6,328 nucleotides of DNA from Eubacterium sp. (GTDB lineage: Bacteria; Bacillota; Clostridia; Oscillospirales; Acutalibacteraceae). The notes beneath the pieces are model-generated. The model made no database searches, was not told the origin of the DNA, and saw only the letters and a program-made list of their open reading frames with translations. Positions 1 through 6,261 of the stretch are shown here, in pieces (positions within the stretch are counted from its first letter, which is position 1; every line of letters starts with the position of its first letter). The position numbers and the translations under genes were made by a program. The stretch is from the NCBI GenBank assembly GCA_015655975.1, contig DVEP01000027.1, positions 1 through 6,328 of the forward strand, given 5' to 3'.

Positions 1-33
1 AAACTGACTCCGCTTGAAAAACGAAATCAGTTT
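1..33 (-). terminator. Probable intrinsic terminator of the cysE-cysS operon, cut by the window edge
   Basis: Read on the minus strand, the arm at 33-22 (AAACTGATTTCG) pairs with the arm at 12-1 (CGGAGTCAGTTT) over 12 continuous base pairs, two of them G-U, around a 9-nt loop (TTTTTCAAG). On the plus strand the two G-U positions become C-A mismatches, so the intact structure exists only in leftward RNA, the direction of cysS. The arm ends in TTT at the window edge, so any U-tract would lie outside. It starts 96 nt after the cysS stop codon. That is long for a terminator, so it could also belong to a separate RNA or a repeat. Confidence 0.6.
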
Positions 34-129
34 GTTGCTTAAAATTAAATTATTCTACCTTAGGCTCCTTTTTTGTACTGTCTGCACAATCTGGGGCAGT
101 TCAAAAGACAACATCTTTTTATTTTAAAA

Positions 130-1527
130 TTATTCTTTAGTCCAGGTAACGCCGTTTGGAGTGTCTTTCAATATAATTCCCCTACTCTTCAAATCATCTC
201 TGATTTTATCGGCAGTTGCCCAATCTTTATTTTTTCTTGCCTCATTTCTTTGATCAATTAATTCTTCAATTTCATCATCAAGCGAATTGTTCTTTTTATT
301 GTAGAGAATTCCGAGAACATCTGTCAGCTCGTCAAATATTTTGGCAGCATATTCGCAAGCAGTTTTAGAAACATCTTTGTCAAGAACAAGAGTATTGATA
401 TCTTTAACAAGTTCAAAAACAGCGGCAATTCCGTCCGCGGTATTAAGGTCGTCGTCCATTGCTGAAATGAACTGCTCTCTTCTTGAATTAAACTGAGAAA
501 TCAATTCACTGTCATTTTCCAATGTTTCGCTTTTTGCATTGCTGATAGCAAAATCGAGACTTTCACGGCAAGTATAAAGTCTTGTCAAAGCGTTTTTGCA
601 CTGTTCTATAATATCTATACTATAATTTATAGGTGTTCTGTAATGTGCTGATATTAAAAGGTATCTGATTACTTCATAGCCGTAAGCGTTGCTTATTTCT
701 CTGACAGTTTTAAAGTTGCCGAGAGATTTACTCATCTTTACATTATCAACATTGATATAACCGTTGTGCATCCAATATCTTGCAAATTCAGCGTCATTGG
801 CACACTCGGACTGAGCAATTTCATTTTCATGGTGAGGGAAAATCAAATCTTGACCGCCGCAATGAATATCAATAGTTTTACCCAAAAATCTTCTGTTCAT
901 AGCAGAACATTCAATATGCCAACCGGGTCTGCCCTTTCCGAACGGAGAGTCCCAATACGGTTCGCCCTCTTTTGCGCCTTTCCACAAAGCAAAATCGAGC
1001 GGGTCTTCTTTGACATCGCCGAGAGCAATTCTCGCACCGCTTTCAAGGTCTTCAATAGGCTGATGCGAAAGTTTACCGTACTCTTTAAATTTAAGTGTTC
1101 TGAAATAAACATCGTTTCCTGCCTGATACGCATAACCTTTATCAACAAGAGTCTGAATGATATTTAAAATTTCATCAATATTTTCTGTTGCTTTCGGATG
1201 AACAGTTGCTTCCTTAACATTCAAGCCTTTTGCATCTGTCCAAAATTCTTCAATATATTTTTCGGAAACAGTTTTATAATCTGTTCCTTCCTCATTTGCT
1301 CGATTGATAATTTTGTCGTCAATATCTGTAAAGTTTTGAACAAATTTGACATTGTAACCTCTGTATTCCATATATCTTCTAAGCACATCGAACACGCACA
1401 AAGGTCTTGCGTTTCCGATATGGATATAGTTATATACAGTAGGTCCGCAAGCGTAAATTTTAACTTCGTTTGGGTCCAACGGCACAAACTCCTCTTTTTC
1501 TCTTGACATCGTATTAAATACTTTCAT
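130..1527 (-). CDS. cysS: Cysteinyl-tRNA synthetase
   Basis: This cytoplasmic class I aminoacyl-tRNA synthetase joins cysteine to tRNA-Cys using ATP. The 465-residue length is full size for the family. The HIGH-type signature reads HIGN at residues 36-39 and KMSKS is at 264-268. The zinc ligands that select cysteine, by position relative to the E. coli enzyme, are C27, C207 (in GWHIECS), H232 and E236 (in PHHENE). The C-terminal third is helical and corresponds to the anticodon-binding part. The start ATG (1527-1525) overlaps the cysE stop codon in an ATGA arrangement. GGAGG at 1539-1535, inside the end of cysE, lies 7 nt upstream and fixes this start. The gene is co-transcribed with cysE under the cysteine T-box. 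No mrnC or trmH-like gene, common after cysS in Firmicutes, begins in the 129 nt that remain. Nothing is truncated. Confidence 0.97.
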   Translation of the reverse strand: MKVFNTMSREKEEFVPLDPNEVKIYACGPTVYNYIHIGNARPLCVFDVLRRYMEYRGYNVKFVQNFTDIDDKIINRANEEGTDYKTVSEKYIEEFWTDAKGLNVKEATVHPKATENIDEILNIIQTLVDKGYAYQAGNDVYFRTLKFKEYGKLSHQPIEDLESGARIALGDVKEDPLDFALWKGAKEGEPYWDSPFGKGRPGWHIECSAMNRRFLGKTIDIHCGGQDLIFPHHENEIAQSECANDAEFARYWMHNGYINVDNVKMSKSLGNFKTVREISNAYGYEVIRYLLISAHYRTPINYSIDIIEQCKNALTRLYTCRESLDFAISNAKSETLENDSELISQFNSRREQFISAMDDDLNTADGIAAVFELVKDINTLVLDKDVSKTACEYAAKIFDELTDVLGILYNKKNNSLDDEIEELIDQRNEARKNKDWATADKIRDDLKSRGIILKDTPNGVTWTKE

Positions 1528-2162
1528 ATTTTTTCCTCCAAATCTTTTAATTTATTTTCAAGTTCATTGATTTTTTCTTCGTTTCTTGCAATAGCCTGTG
1601 CGATAGGGTCAGGTATATTTATCTGGTCCAAATCATCTACGCGCTCGCCGTCTTTTCTGACAACTCTGCCAGGCACGCCTACAACCGTAGCGTTTGGCTC
1701 TACATCGCAAATAACTACTGCGCCTGCCGCTATTTTTGCACAGTGCCCTACTGTAATAGGTCCCAAAACTTTTGCGCCCGAGCCTATCATTACTCCACGC
1801 TCAATGGTTGGGTGTCTTTTGCCCATATCCTTACCTGTTCCGCCGAGAGTAACACCCTGATAAATGATTACATCGTCGCCTATCTCAGCAGTTTCTCCGA
1901 TTACGATACCTGTTCCGTGGTCTATGACAACTCTTTTGCCTATTTTTGCGGCAGGATGAATTTCAATACCCGTTTTTTGTGCAGTTTTCTGACTTATATA
2001 CCTTGCCAAAAACGGCATATTGTGGTTATAAAACCATTGGGCTTTTCTGTGCCTTCTCAAAGCCCTAAAGCCCGGATATAAAAAGAAGATTTCAGCCTTA
2101 CTTCTTGCCGCAGGGTCGTGTTCCATAAAGCTCCTTATATCTTCGTTTAATCTATCAAACAT
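1524..2162 (-). CDS. cysE: Serine O-acetyltransferase
   Basis: The enzyme transfers acetyl from acetyl-CoA to L-serine, giving O-acetylserine, the committed step of cysteine synthesis. At 212 residues it is the short bacterial form, lacking most of the N-terminal extension of E. coli CysE. A helical N-terminal part (about 1-65, with the conserved DPAA at 16-19) is followed by a left-handed beta-helix of hexapeptide repeats (about 66-170). The active-site residues by alignment are D81 and H82 (VIDHGTG) and H117 (KRHPTI). GVTLGGTGK at 103-111 is the family signature. Residues 191-212 form a short charged heptad-like helix, possibly a coiled coil. The ribosome binding site GGAGGG (2172-2167) lies 4 nt before the ATG, directly after the T-box terminator T-run. 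Its last codons carry the cysS ribosome binding site. No cysK (O-acetylserine sulfhydrylase) is present in the window, so the second step must be encoded elsewhere. Confidence 0.96.
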   Translation of the reverse strand: MFDRLNEDIRSFMEHDPAARSKAEIFFLYPGFRALRRHRKAQWFYNHNMPFLARYISQKTAQKTGIEIHPAAKIGKRVVIDHGTGIVIGETAEIGDDVIIYQGVTLGGTGKDMGKRHPTIERGVMIGSGAKVLGPITVGHCAKIAAGAVVICDVEPNATVVGVPGRVVRKDGERVDDLDQINIPDPIAQAIARNEEKINELENKLKDLEEKI

Positions 2163-2174
2163 TTAGCCCTCCAT

Positions 2175-2208
2175 AAAAAAATAAGCCTCCGTCAAAAATG
2201 ACAGAGGC
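2175..2208 (-). terminator. Regulated intrinsic terminator of the cysteine T-box
   Basis: On the minus strand GCCTCTGTC (2208-2200) pairs with GACGGAGGC (2193-2185) over 9 base pairs with one G-U. A further A-T pair closes a small T-rich loop. TTA and a run of seven T (2181-2175) follow. The upstream arm contains the CTCT needed by the antiterminator, so the two structures exclude each other. The T-run ends 3 nt before the cysE ribosome binding site region. As nothing else separates pgsA from cysE, this hairpin may also end read-through transcripts from the recA unit. Confidence 0.93.
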
Positions 2209-2408
2209 AATAATAACTGCGGTTCCACTCTACTTTATACTCAACTGCTCTATGACAGTTTTGGTAAATAACGATACCAACCGACTGCAAATACTTTAAA
2301 ATTTCCTTACAGCTACTCATGGGTGCATTTCAGCGTGGTTTAATAATGAATTTCTCAGCACACAATTCAATCTCTGTTAAAAAGCCGTACCGCTTACTTA
2401 TCCCAATC
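2175..2408 (-). ncRNA. T-box leader (cysteine-specific, tRNA-Cys sensing)
   Basis: This untranslated leader controls cysE-cysS by binding tRNA-Cys. Stem I starts with TGGG (2405-2402), which pairs with CCCA (2323-2320). An AGTA motif (2398-2395) follows. AGCG (2394-2391) pairs with CGCT (2335-2332), closing a specifier loop whose 3' side reads GAAATGCA. The specifier triplet is TGC (2327-2325), a cysteine codon followed by the usual purine. A probable stem III pairs TTGGTA (2280-2275) with TACCAA (2266-2261). The T-box core AGAGTGGAACCGCA is at 2231-2218. Its TGGA complements the UCCA end expected of tRNA-Cys, whose discriminator base is U. AGAG (2231-2228) can pair with CTCT (2206-2203) as an antiterminator, competing with the terminator hairpin. 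When tRNA-Cys is uncharged, read-through is favoured. The start at about 2408 is inferred from the promoter. Stem II and pseudoknot details were not resolved by eye. Confidence 0.95.
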
Positions 2409-2414
2409 AAAGTA

Positions 2415-2442
2415 TTTATATATTATACTATTATTATATCAA
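2415..2442 (-). promoter_or_regulatory. Sigma-A-type promoter for the T-box/cysE-cysS operon
   Basis: A TTGATA -35 box (2442-2437, 5 of 6 matches to TTGACA) and a TATAAA -10 box (2420-2415) are separated by 16 nt. Transcription would start near 2408, three nt before the first paired base of T-box stem I, which fits the leader structure well. An overlapping alternative, TTGCAT (2460-2455) with TATAAT (2438-2433) and also 16 nt spacing, has a better -10 but a poorer -35. A third TATAAT at 2427-2422 has no good -35. The promoter begins only 21 nt after the pgsA stop codon. Confidence 0.7.
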
Positions 2443-2463
2443 AAAGTACGAAAAATGCAACTA

Positions 2464-3021
2464 TTATTTTGTTTCGATTACATGTTTATTATCTTTTACA
2501 TATATTATTCCCGAAATCAATGTAACAACTGCAACCACCCAATACGCAATGTGGGAGAAATTGTACAAAACATCGTATTCAATGTCAAACCCTTCGCCAA
2601 AAGAAAGCGACAGTATAGTTAGGCCTGTTGCGGCCATTTGCAAAAATGTTTTAAGTTTGCCCCACTTGTTTGCTGCAACAACCGTTCCTTTAGAAGCTGC
2701 AATCATTCTTATTCCTGCAACAAGGAATTCTCTCGCCATAATAATCATCACAACGATTACATCGCAATATCCGAGTTTTACAAGGCACAAAAAAGCGCAG
2801 GTTGTCAAAACTTTGTCTGCCATAGGGTCCATCAACTTGCCGAAATCTGTAACAAGATTTTTTTTGCGCGCAATATTTCCGTCAACAATGTCGCTCATAC
2901 ATGCAACAAAATACAAAACAAGCGCAACACTGAAATGATATTTATGTGTAAGAAGCATTTCGGCAACAAATATAGGTACCAACGCCAACCTAAAAACAGT
3001 AATTTTATTTGGCACATTCAT
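2464..3021 (-). CDS. pgsA: CDP-diacylglycerol--glycerol-3-phosphate 3-phosphatidyltransferase (phosphatidylglycerophosphate synthase)
   Basis: This inner-membrane enzyme transfers a phosphatidyl group from CDP-diacylglycerol to glycerol 3-phosphate, the first committed step to phosphatidylglycerol and cardiolipin. The CDP-alcohol phosphotransferase motif is complete: D44, D47, G48, A51, R52, G61, D65 and D69. Likely membrane segments lie at about 7-24, 30-46, 71-84, 86-105, 126-141 and 158-175. The segment around REFLVAGIR (97-105) and ANKWGKLKT (117-125) is typical of PgsA rather than of phosphatidylserine synthase or cardiolipin synthase. The 185-residue length is normal. The ATG follows the rimO stop after 1 nt, and GGAGG (3036-3032), inside the rimO end, lies 10 nt upstream. 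It is the last gene of the recA unit. No terminator hairpin follows before the next promoter. Confidence 0.94.
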   Translation of the reverse strand: MNVPNKITVFRLALVPIFVAEMLLTHKYHFSVALVLYFVACMSDIVDGNIARKKNLVTDFGKLMDPMADKVLTTCAFLCLVKLGYCDVIVVMIIMAREFLVAGIRMIAASKGTVVAANKWGKLKTFLQMAATGLTILSLSFGEGFDIEYDVLYNFSHIAYWVVAVVTLISGIIYVKDNKHVIETK

Positions 3022-3022
3022 T

Positions 3023-4342
3023 TTAAATAACCCTCCCGATTAAATCATAGCCGTCATAACTAATGATTTTCACATTGTAGAAATTGCCTATTTTCAATTC
3101 TTTATCTGACTGAACAATTATTGAAGCATCTATTTCGGGAGCGTCCATATACGAACGACCTAAATAATTTTCTCCGTCTTTAAAATCAATGACAACTTCA
3201 AAAACACTCCCTACTCTGTTATTATTGCTTTCTTCAGTAATAGAATACTGAATATCCATAATAGTTTGCGCCCTGCTTTTCTTAACAGAATCTTCAATCT
3301 GATTTTCAAAATCAAAAGCAGGTGTGTCTTCTTCAGGTGAAAATTCAAACACACCGAGTTTGTCAAACTTGCAATAGTTTACAAAGTTGCACAACTCTTC
3401 AAAGTCGCTGTCTGTTTCGCCCGGAAAACCAACCATAAAAGTTGTTCGCAAAGAAATGTTTGGAATTTTATTTCTGAGTTTGTCTATAAGTTCACACAAA
3501 GATTTGTATGAACCAAATCTATTCATAGATTTTAAAACTTTTTCATTGCAATGTTGCAAAGGAATGTCTATGTAGTTGCAAATTTTTTCTTCTGTTGCAA
3601 TCAATTCAATAACATCATCTGTTAAACGGTCAGGATAGCAATAATAGAGTCTAATCCACTTCAAATCGTCTATTTTGACAAGTTCTTTAAGCAAGTCTGC
3701 AAGAGCATTTTTTCCGTAAATATCAAAACCGTAACGCGTTGTGTCCTGCGCAATCAAAATCAGTTCTTTTACACCGCTTTTTACAAGTTCTTTTGCCTCT
3801 TTGACAACCGATTCTATTGCTCTGCTCCTTAATTTGCCTCTAATGTAAGGTATAGCACAATATGAACATTTATTGTCGCAGCCGTCCGCAATTTTCAAAT
3901 ATGCCCAGTGCGACGGTGTAGAAACAAGCCTTTTGTCGTCAATAGGCAAATAGCATTTGTCAGGGTAAATTGATGTGACTATACCGCACATAACTTTTTG
4001 GCAAATCTTAACGATGTCGTTGTTTGCACCTATTCCGACAACCGCGTCAACTTCGGGAATTTCTTTTACAATTTCGTCCTGATACCTTTCGGCAAGACAG
4101 CCTGTAACAACTATACCGCTGATTAAACCTGCATTTTTATATTCAGCAGTTTCAAGTATGGCTTCTATAGCCTCTTTTTTTGCGTCTTCAATAAAGCCAC
4201 AGGTATTTACAATTACAATATCTGCATCTTCTGTGTTTGTAACAATAGTAAAATTGTTGTCTTGAAGTTTTTTAAGCATAATTTCTGCATCAACTTGGTT
4301 TTTTGGACAACCGAGTGAAATCATACCAACTTTAAAGTTCAT
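3023..4342 (-). CDS. rimO: Ribosomal protein S12 methylthiotransferase RimO
   Basis: RimO is a radical-SAM enzyme that adds a methylthio group to a conserved aspartate of ribosomal protein S12. The 439-residue length is full size. The N-terminal MTTase domain (about 1-125) carries the three cysteines of the auxiliary 4Fe-4S cluster: C12 (in GCPKNQVD), C48 (NTCGF) and C82 (TGCLAE). The radical-SAM domain (about 140-370) has the CxxxCxxC cluster C155, C159 and C162. A TRAM domain fills about 374-439. The CPKNQVD signature and the IPYIRGKLRSR context favour RimO over the tRNA enzymes MiaB and MtaB. The ATG lies inside the last codons of recX (11-nt overlap). Only a weak GGAAA precedes it, so translation is probably coupled to recX. 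Substrate specificity is inferred from sequence similarity alone. Confidence 0.94.
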   Translation of the reverse strand: MNFKVGMISLGCPKNQVDAEIMLKKLQDNNFTIVTNTEDADIVIVNTCGFIEDAKKEAIEAILETAEYKNAGLISGIVVTGCLAERYQDEIVKEIPEVDAVVGIGANNDIVKICQKVMCGIVTSIYPDKCYLPIDDKRLVSTPSHWAYLKIADGCDNKCSYCAIPYIRGKLRSRAIESVVKEAKELVKSGVKELILIAQDTTRYGFDIYGKNALADLLKELVKIDDLKWIRLYYCYPDRLTDDVIELIATEEKICNYIDIPLQHCNEKVLKSMNRFGSYKSLCELIDKLRNKIPNISLRTTFMVGFPGETDSDFEELCNFVNYCKFDKLGVFEFSPEEDTPAFDFENQIEDSVKKSRAQTIMDIQYSITEESNNNRVGSVFEVVIDFKDGENYLGRSYMDAPEIDASIIVQSDKELKIGNFYNVKIISYDGYDLIGRVI

Positions 4343-4943
4343 AACTATCTGTTTCCATTCTGTAAAATGCCGATTTTATGTCGGAATATGAAAAGCCTTT
4401 ACGAAGAAGAGCTGAGATTACCTTTTCCTTACCGTTTTCGGCTTTCAGTTTCAAAGAATATTTTGAATTCAACAAATCACAAATGACTGCAACAGAATCA
4501 ATTTCCCGACAAGTAACAACATCGTCAACAATGTCTTTGTCTATTCCTCTTTTTCTCATTTCTGCAACAATGTGAGATTTAGAATACTTTTTTTCTGACA
4601 AATATTCAAACAATTTCTCGGCGTACTTATTATCGTCGATAAAACCTTTTTCTATCATAAGTTCAGTGGCATATCTTGCATTTTCATAACTAACTGTTTT
4701 GAGCAACTTTCTTTCAAGTTCTTTTTTTGAATGGTCGCGTCTTGACAATATGTCATAGCATTTATTTACTGCTTTGCGCCGCTCAATTTTTTCAACAAGT
4801 TTTTCAAATTCCTCTTCGGATATTTCGCTGTCGTTAGGAATGAAGTTTAAATTCCAAAAATCAATATCAGTAGTTATTTTATATTCATCATCGATTAAAA
4901 TATGAATTTTTTTGCCTCTGCCCTTTTGATGACTTATTTTCAT
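4332..4943 (-). CDS. recX: Regulatory protein RecX, modulator of RecA
   Basis: RecX proteins bind the RecA filament groove and modulate, usually inhibit, its recombinase and co-protease activity. The 203 residues show the three-repeat helical RecX fold: LSRRDHSKKELERKL at 66-80, MIEKGFIDDNKYAEKL at 96-111 leading to SHIVAEMRKRGI at 123-134, and KVISALLRKGFSYSDIK at 174-190. An N-terminal extension of about 55 residues, likely beta-rich, matches the longer Firmicute RecX proteins. The ATG shares one base with the recA stop (TGATG). No good ribosome binding site sits at the usual distance (GAGG at 4960-4957 is 13 nt away), so expression is probably coupled to recA translation. This would keep RecX below RecA. 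The function rests on the family fold and on the recA context. Confidence 0.93.
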   Translation of the reverse strand: MKISHQKGRGKKIHILIDDEYKITTDIDFWNLNFIPNDSEISEEEFEKLVEKIERRKAVNKCYDILSRRDHSKKELERKLLKTVSYENARYATELMIEKGFIDDNKYAEKLFEYLSEKKYSKSHIVAEMRKRGIDKDIVDDVVTCREIDSVAVICDLLNSKYSLKLKAENGKEKVISALLRKGFSYSDIKSAFYRMETDSYEL

Positions 4944-6082
4944 CAGTCTTCATCATCCTCAACTGCTATGTCAAGTTTTGCTTTAGCCGACGCTCTTGTA
5001 TATGAAGACTTTTTAACAGTTTTGTCTTCTTTTTCTTCAGTTTCTGCTTTCGGAGAAACTTTAGCTTCGTATTTAGAATTTGCGCTTTCGGCAAGTTTTG
5101 CCATCTCAACAGTTACCTTGTTTTCAATATCGGCGGCAAGTTCAGGCTCGCCTTTAATCAGGCGTTTTACATTGTCGCGTCCCTGACCGAGTCTTCTGTC
5201 TCCGTAAGAGAACCATGAACCGCCTTTTTTAACAATACCGAGTTTAACTGCCATATCAAGAATTTCGCCTTCTTTTGAAATTCCCGTACCGTACATAATA
5301 TCGAACTCCGCTTCTTTAAACGGAGGGGCAACTTTATTTTTAACGAACTTTGCTCTTGTTCTTGAACCGATAAATTCGCCGTTTGAATTTTTAATAAGTT
5401 CAACTTTTCTTACATCTATTCTCATAGAAGAATAGAACTTCAAAGCACGACCGCCCGTTGTAACTTCAGGACTGCCGTACATTACTCCGACTTTTTCACG
5501 AAGCTGGTTGATAAATATTACAACGCAGTTTCCTTTGGAAATTGAACTTGTAAGTTTTCTGAGCGCCTGGCTCATAAGACGCGCGTGAAGACCCACATGA
5601 GAGTCTCCCATATTGCCTTCAATTTCACCTTTCGGTACAAGTGCAGCAACGGAGTCAACAACTATAATATCAATAGCACCCGAACGAACGAGTTGTTCTG
5701 TAATTTCAAGCGCTTGTTCACCGTAGTCAGGCTGTGCAACAAGCAAGTTGTCAACATCTACACCCAAATTTGCGGCATATACAGGGTCGAGCGCATGCTC
5801 AGCATCTATAAAAGCAGCCTCTCCGCCGAGTTTCTGCGCCTCTGCAACACAATGGAGTGCAAGCGTAGTTTTACCGGAACTTTCAGGACCGTAAATTTCT
5901 ATAACTCTTCCTCTGGGAAGACCGCCTACACCCGACGCAATGTCAAGTGAAAGAGAACCGGTTGAAATAGCGGCAACATTTAAAGCACTGTTTTCGCCAA
6001 GTCGCATAATTGCGCCGTCGCCGTAAGTTTTTACAATCTGTTTTAACGCTGTTTCAAGAGCAGTTTTTTTATCTGTAGCCAT
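4943..6082 (-). CDS. recA: DNA recombinase RecA
   Basis: RecA polymerises on single-stranded DNA, catalyses homologous strand exchange with ATP and stimulates LexA self-cleavage. The 379-residue protein is complete. Walker A is GPESSGKTT at 65-73. Walker B is IIVVDS at 139-144. The ATP-sensing glutamine is Q193 in INQLREK (191-197). The L2 DNA-binding loop runs to GGRALKFY (210-217). The C-terminal tail is highly charged and ends in EDDED, as expected for the autoregulatory acidic tail. L2 reads MYGSPE where many RecA proteins have MFGNPE, a conservative change. The start is fixed by AGGAGG (6094-6089), 6 nt before ATG. It is the first gene of the recA-recX-rimO-pgsA unit, with its own sigma-A promoter. 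No LexA box of the GAAC-N4-GTTC type is visible upstream. Confidence 0.98.
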   Translation of the reverse strand: MATDKKTALETALKQIVKTYGDGAIMRLGENSALNVAAISTGSLSLDIASGVGGLPRGRVIEIYGPESSGKTTLALHCVAEAQKLGGEAAFIDAEHALDPVYAANLGVDVDNLLVAQPDYGEQALEITEQLVRSGAIDIIVVDSVAALVPKGEIEGNMGDSHVGLHARLMSQALRKLTSSISKGNCVVIFINQLREKVGVMYGSPEVTTGGRALKFYSSMRIDVRKVELIKNSNGEFIGSRTRAKFVKNKVAPPFKEAEFDIMYGTGISKEGEILDMAVKLGIVKKGGSWFSYGDRRLGQGRDNVKRLIKGEPELAADIENKVTVEMAKLAESANSKYEAKVSPKAETEEKEDKTVKKSSYTRASAKAKLDIAVEDDED

Positions 6083-6108
6083 AATAGACCTCCTCTTTTT
6101 CTCACATA

Positions 6109-6137
6109 ATTATAATATATTTAATTATTAAAATCAA
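6109..6137 (-). promoter_or_regulatory. Sigma-A-type promoter of recA
   Basis: A TTGATT -35 box (6137-6132) and a perfect TATAAT -10 box (6114-6109) are separated by 17 nt. This predicts a start near 6102 and a leader of about 20 nt carrying the AGGAGG ribosome binding site. A T-rich stretch lies upstream of the -35 (6151-6141), which may act like an UP element. The region between this promoter and the hairpin at 6173-6219 contains no GAAC or GTTC half-site. Confidence 0.8.
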
Positions 6138-6172
6138 CAAAATAAAAAAAATAGTACGATTTTTAGTATTCT

Positions 6173-6219
6173 AAAAATAAATACGCACCCGTTTTTTCAA
6201 CGAGTGCGTATTTATTTTT
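6173..6219 (-). terminator. Long intrinsic terminator upstream of recA
   Basis: The arms 6219-6201 and 6191-6173 pair over 19 base pairs with a 9-nt loop. The outer part is A/T (AAAAATAAATA against TATTTATTTTT) and the inner part GC-rich. In leftward RNA all 19 positions pair, one as G-U. In rightward RNA that position is a C-A mismatch. The leftward sense is therefore the likelier original one, which implies a minus-strand gene beyond the right edge ending before recA. T-rich arms on both sides would allow termination in both directions. Confidence 0.8.
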
Positions 6220-6231
6220 GTTATTGTATGT

Positions 6232-6261
6232 AAAAAAGGCAACCACCTGCTATGCAGGTGG
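6232..6261 (-). other. Unassigned 8-bp perfect hairpin near the right edge
   Basis: CCACCTGC (6243-6250) and GCAGGTGG (6254-6261) form a perfect 8-bp stem with a 3-nt loop. Read leftward, it is followed by TTGCC and then six T (6237-6232), a terminator-like tail offset by 5 nt. Read rightward, it is followed by a purine-rich stretch with a GCTTAAGC palindrome (6272-6279). It could be a second terminator of a gene to the right, or the hairpin near the end of an IS200/IS605-type element that starts here. No transposase code is visible in the 67 nt that remain, so neither is established. I find no gene in 6220-6328. Confidence 0.45.

Noticed and set aside
55..114. A 19-codon minus-strand ORF after cysS (ATG at 114-112, stop at 57-55).
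   Set aside because: It has no ribosome binding site at a useful distance, no recognisable product, and lies in a stretch better explained as 3' untranslated or repeat sequence.
766..1167. A 133-codon plus-strand open frame inside cysS, and similar antisense frames inside cysE, pgsA and recA.
   Set aside because: Each lies opposite a clearly conserved gene with intact catalytic motifs. They are frame shadows.
2163..2174. A tiny in-frame ORF (ATG GAG GGC TAA) whose stop directly abuts the cysE ATG.
   Set aside because: Its ATG follows the terminator T-run with no ribosome binding site, and its codons are the cysE ribosome binding site itself. It looks coincidental.
2411..2430. An AGTAT / ATACT inverted repeat over the cys promoter that might be an operator or terminator.
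   Set aside because: It has only five A/T-rich pairs, no T-run follows, and it overlaps the -10 sequences, where such palindromes arise by composition.
2319..2525. A 68-codon plus-strand open frame across the T-box leader.
   Set aside because: It lies antisense to a fully structured T-box RNA and to the end of pgsA, with no ribosome binding site or recognisable domain.
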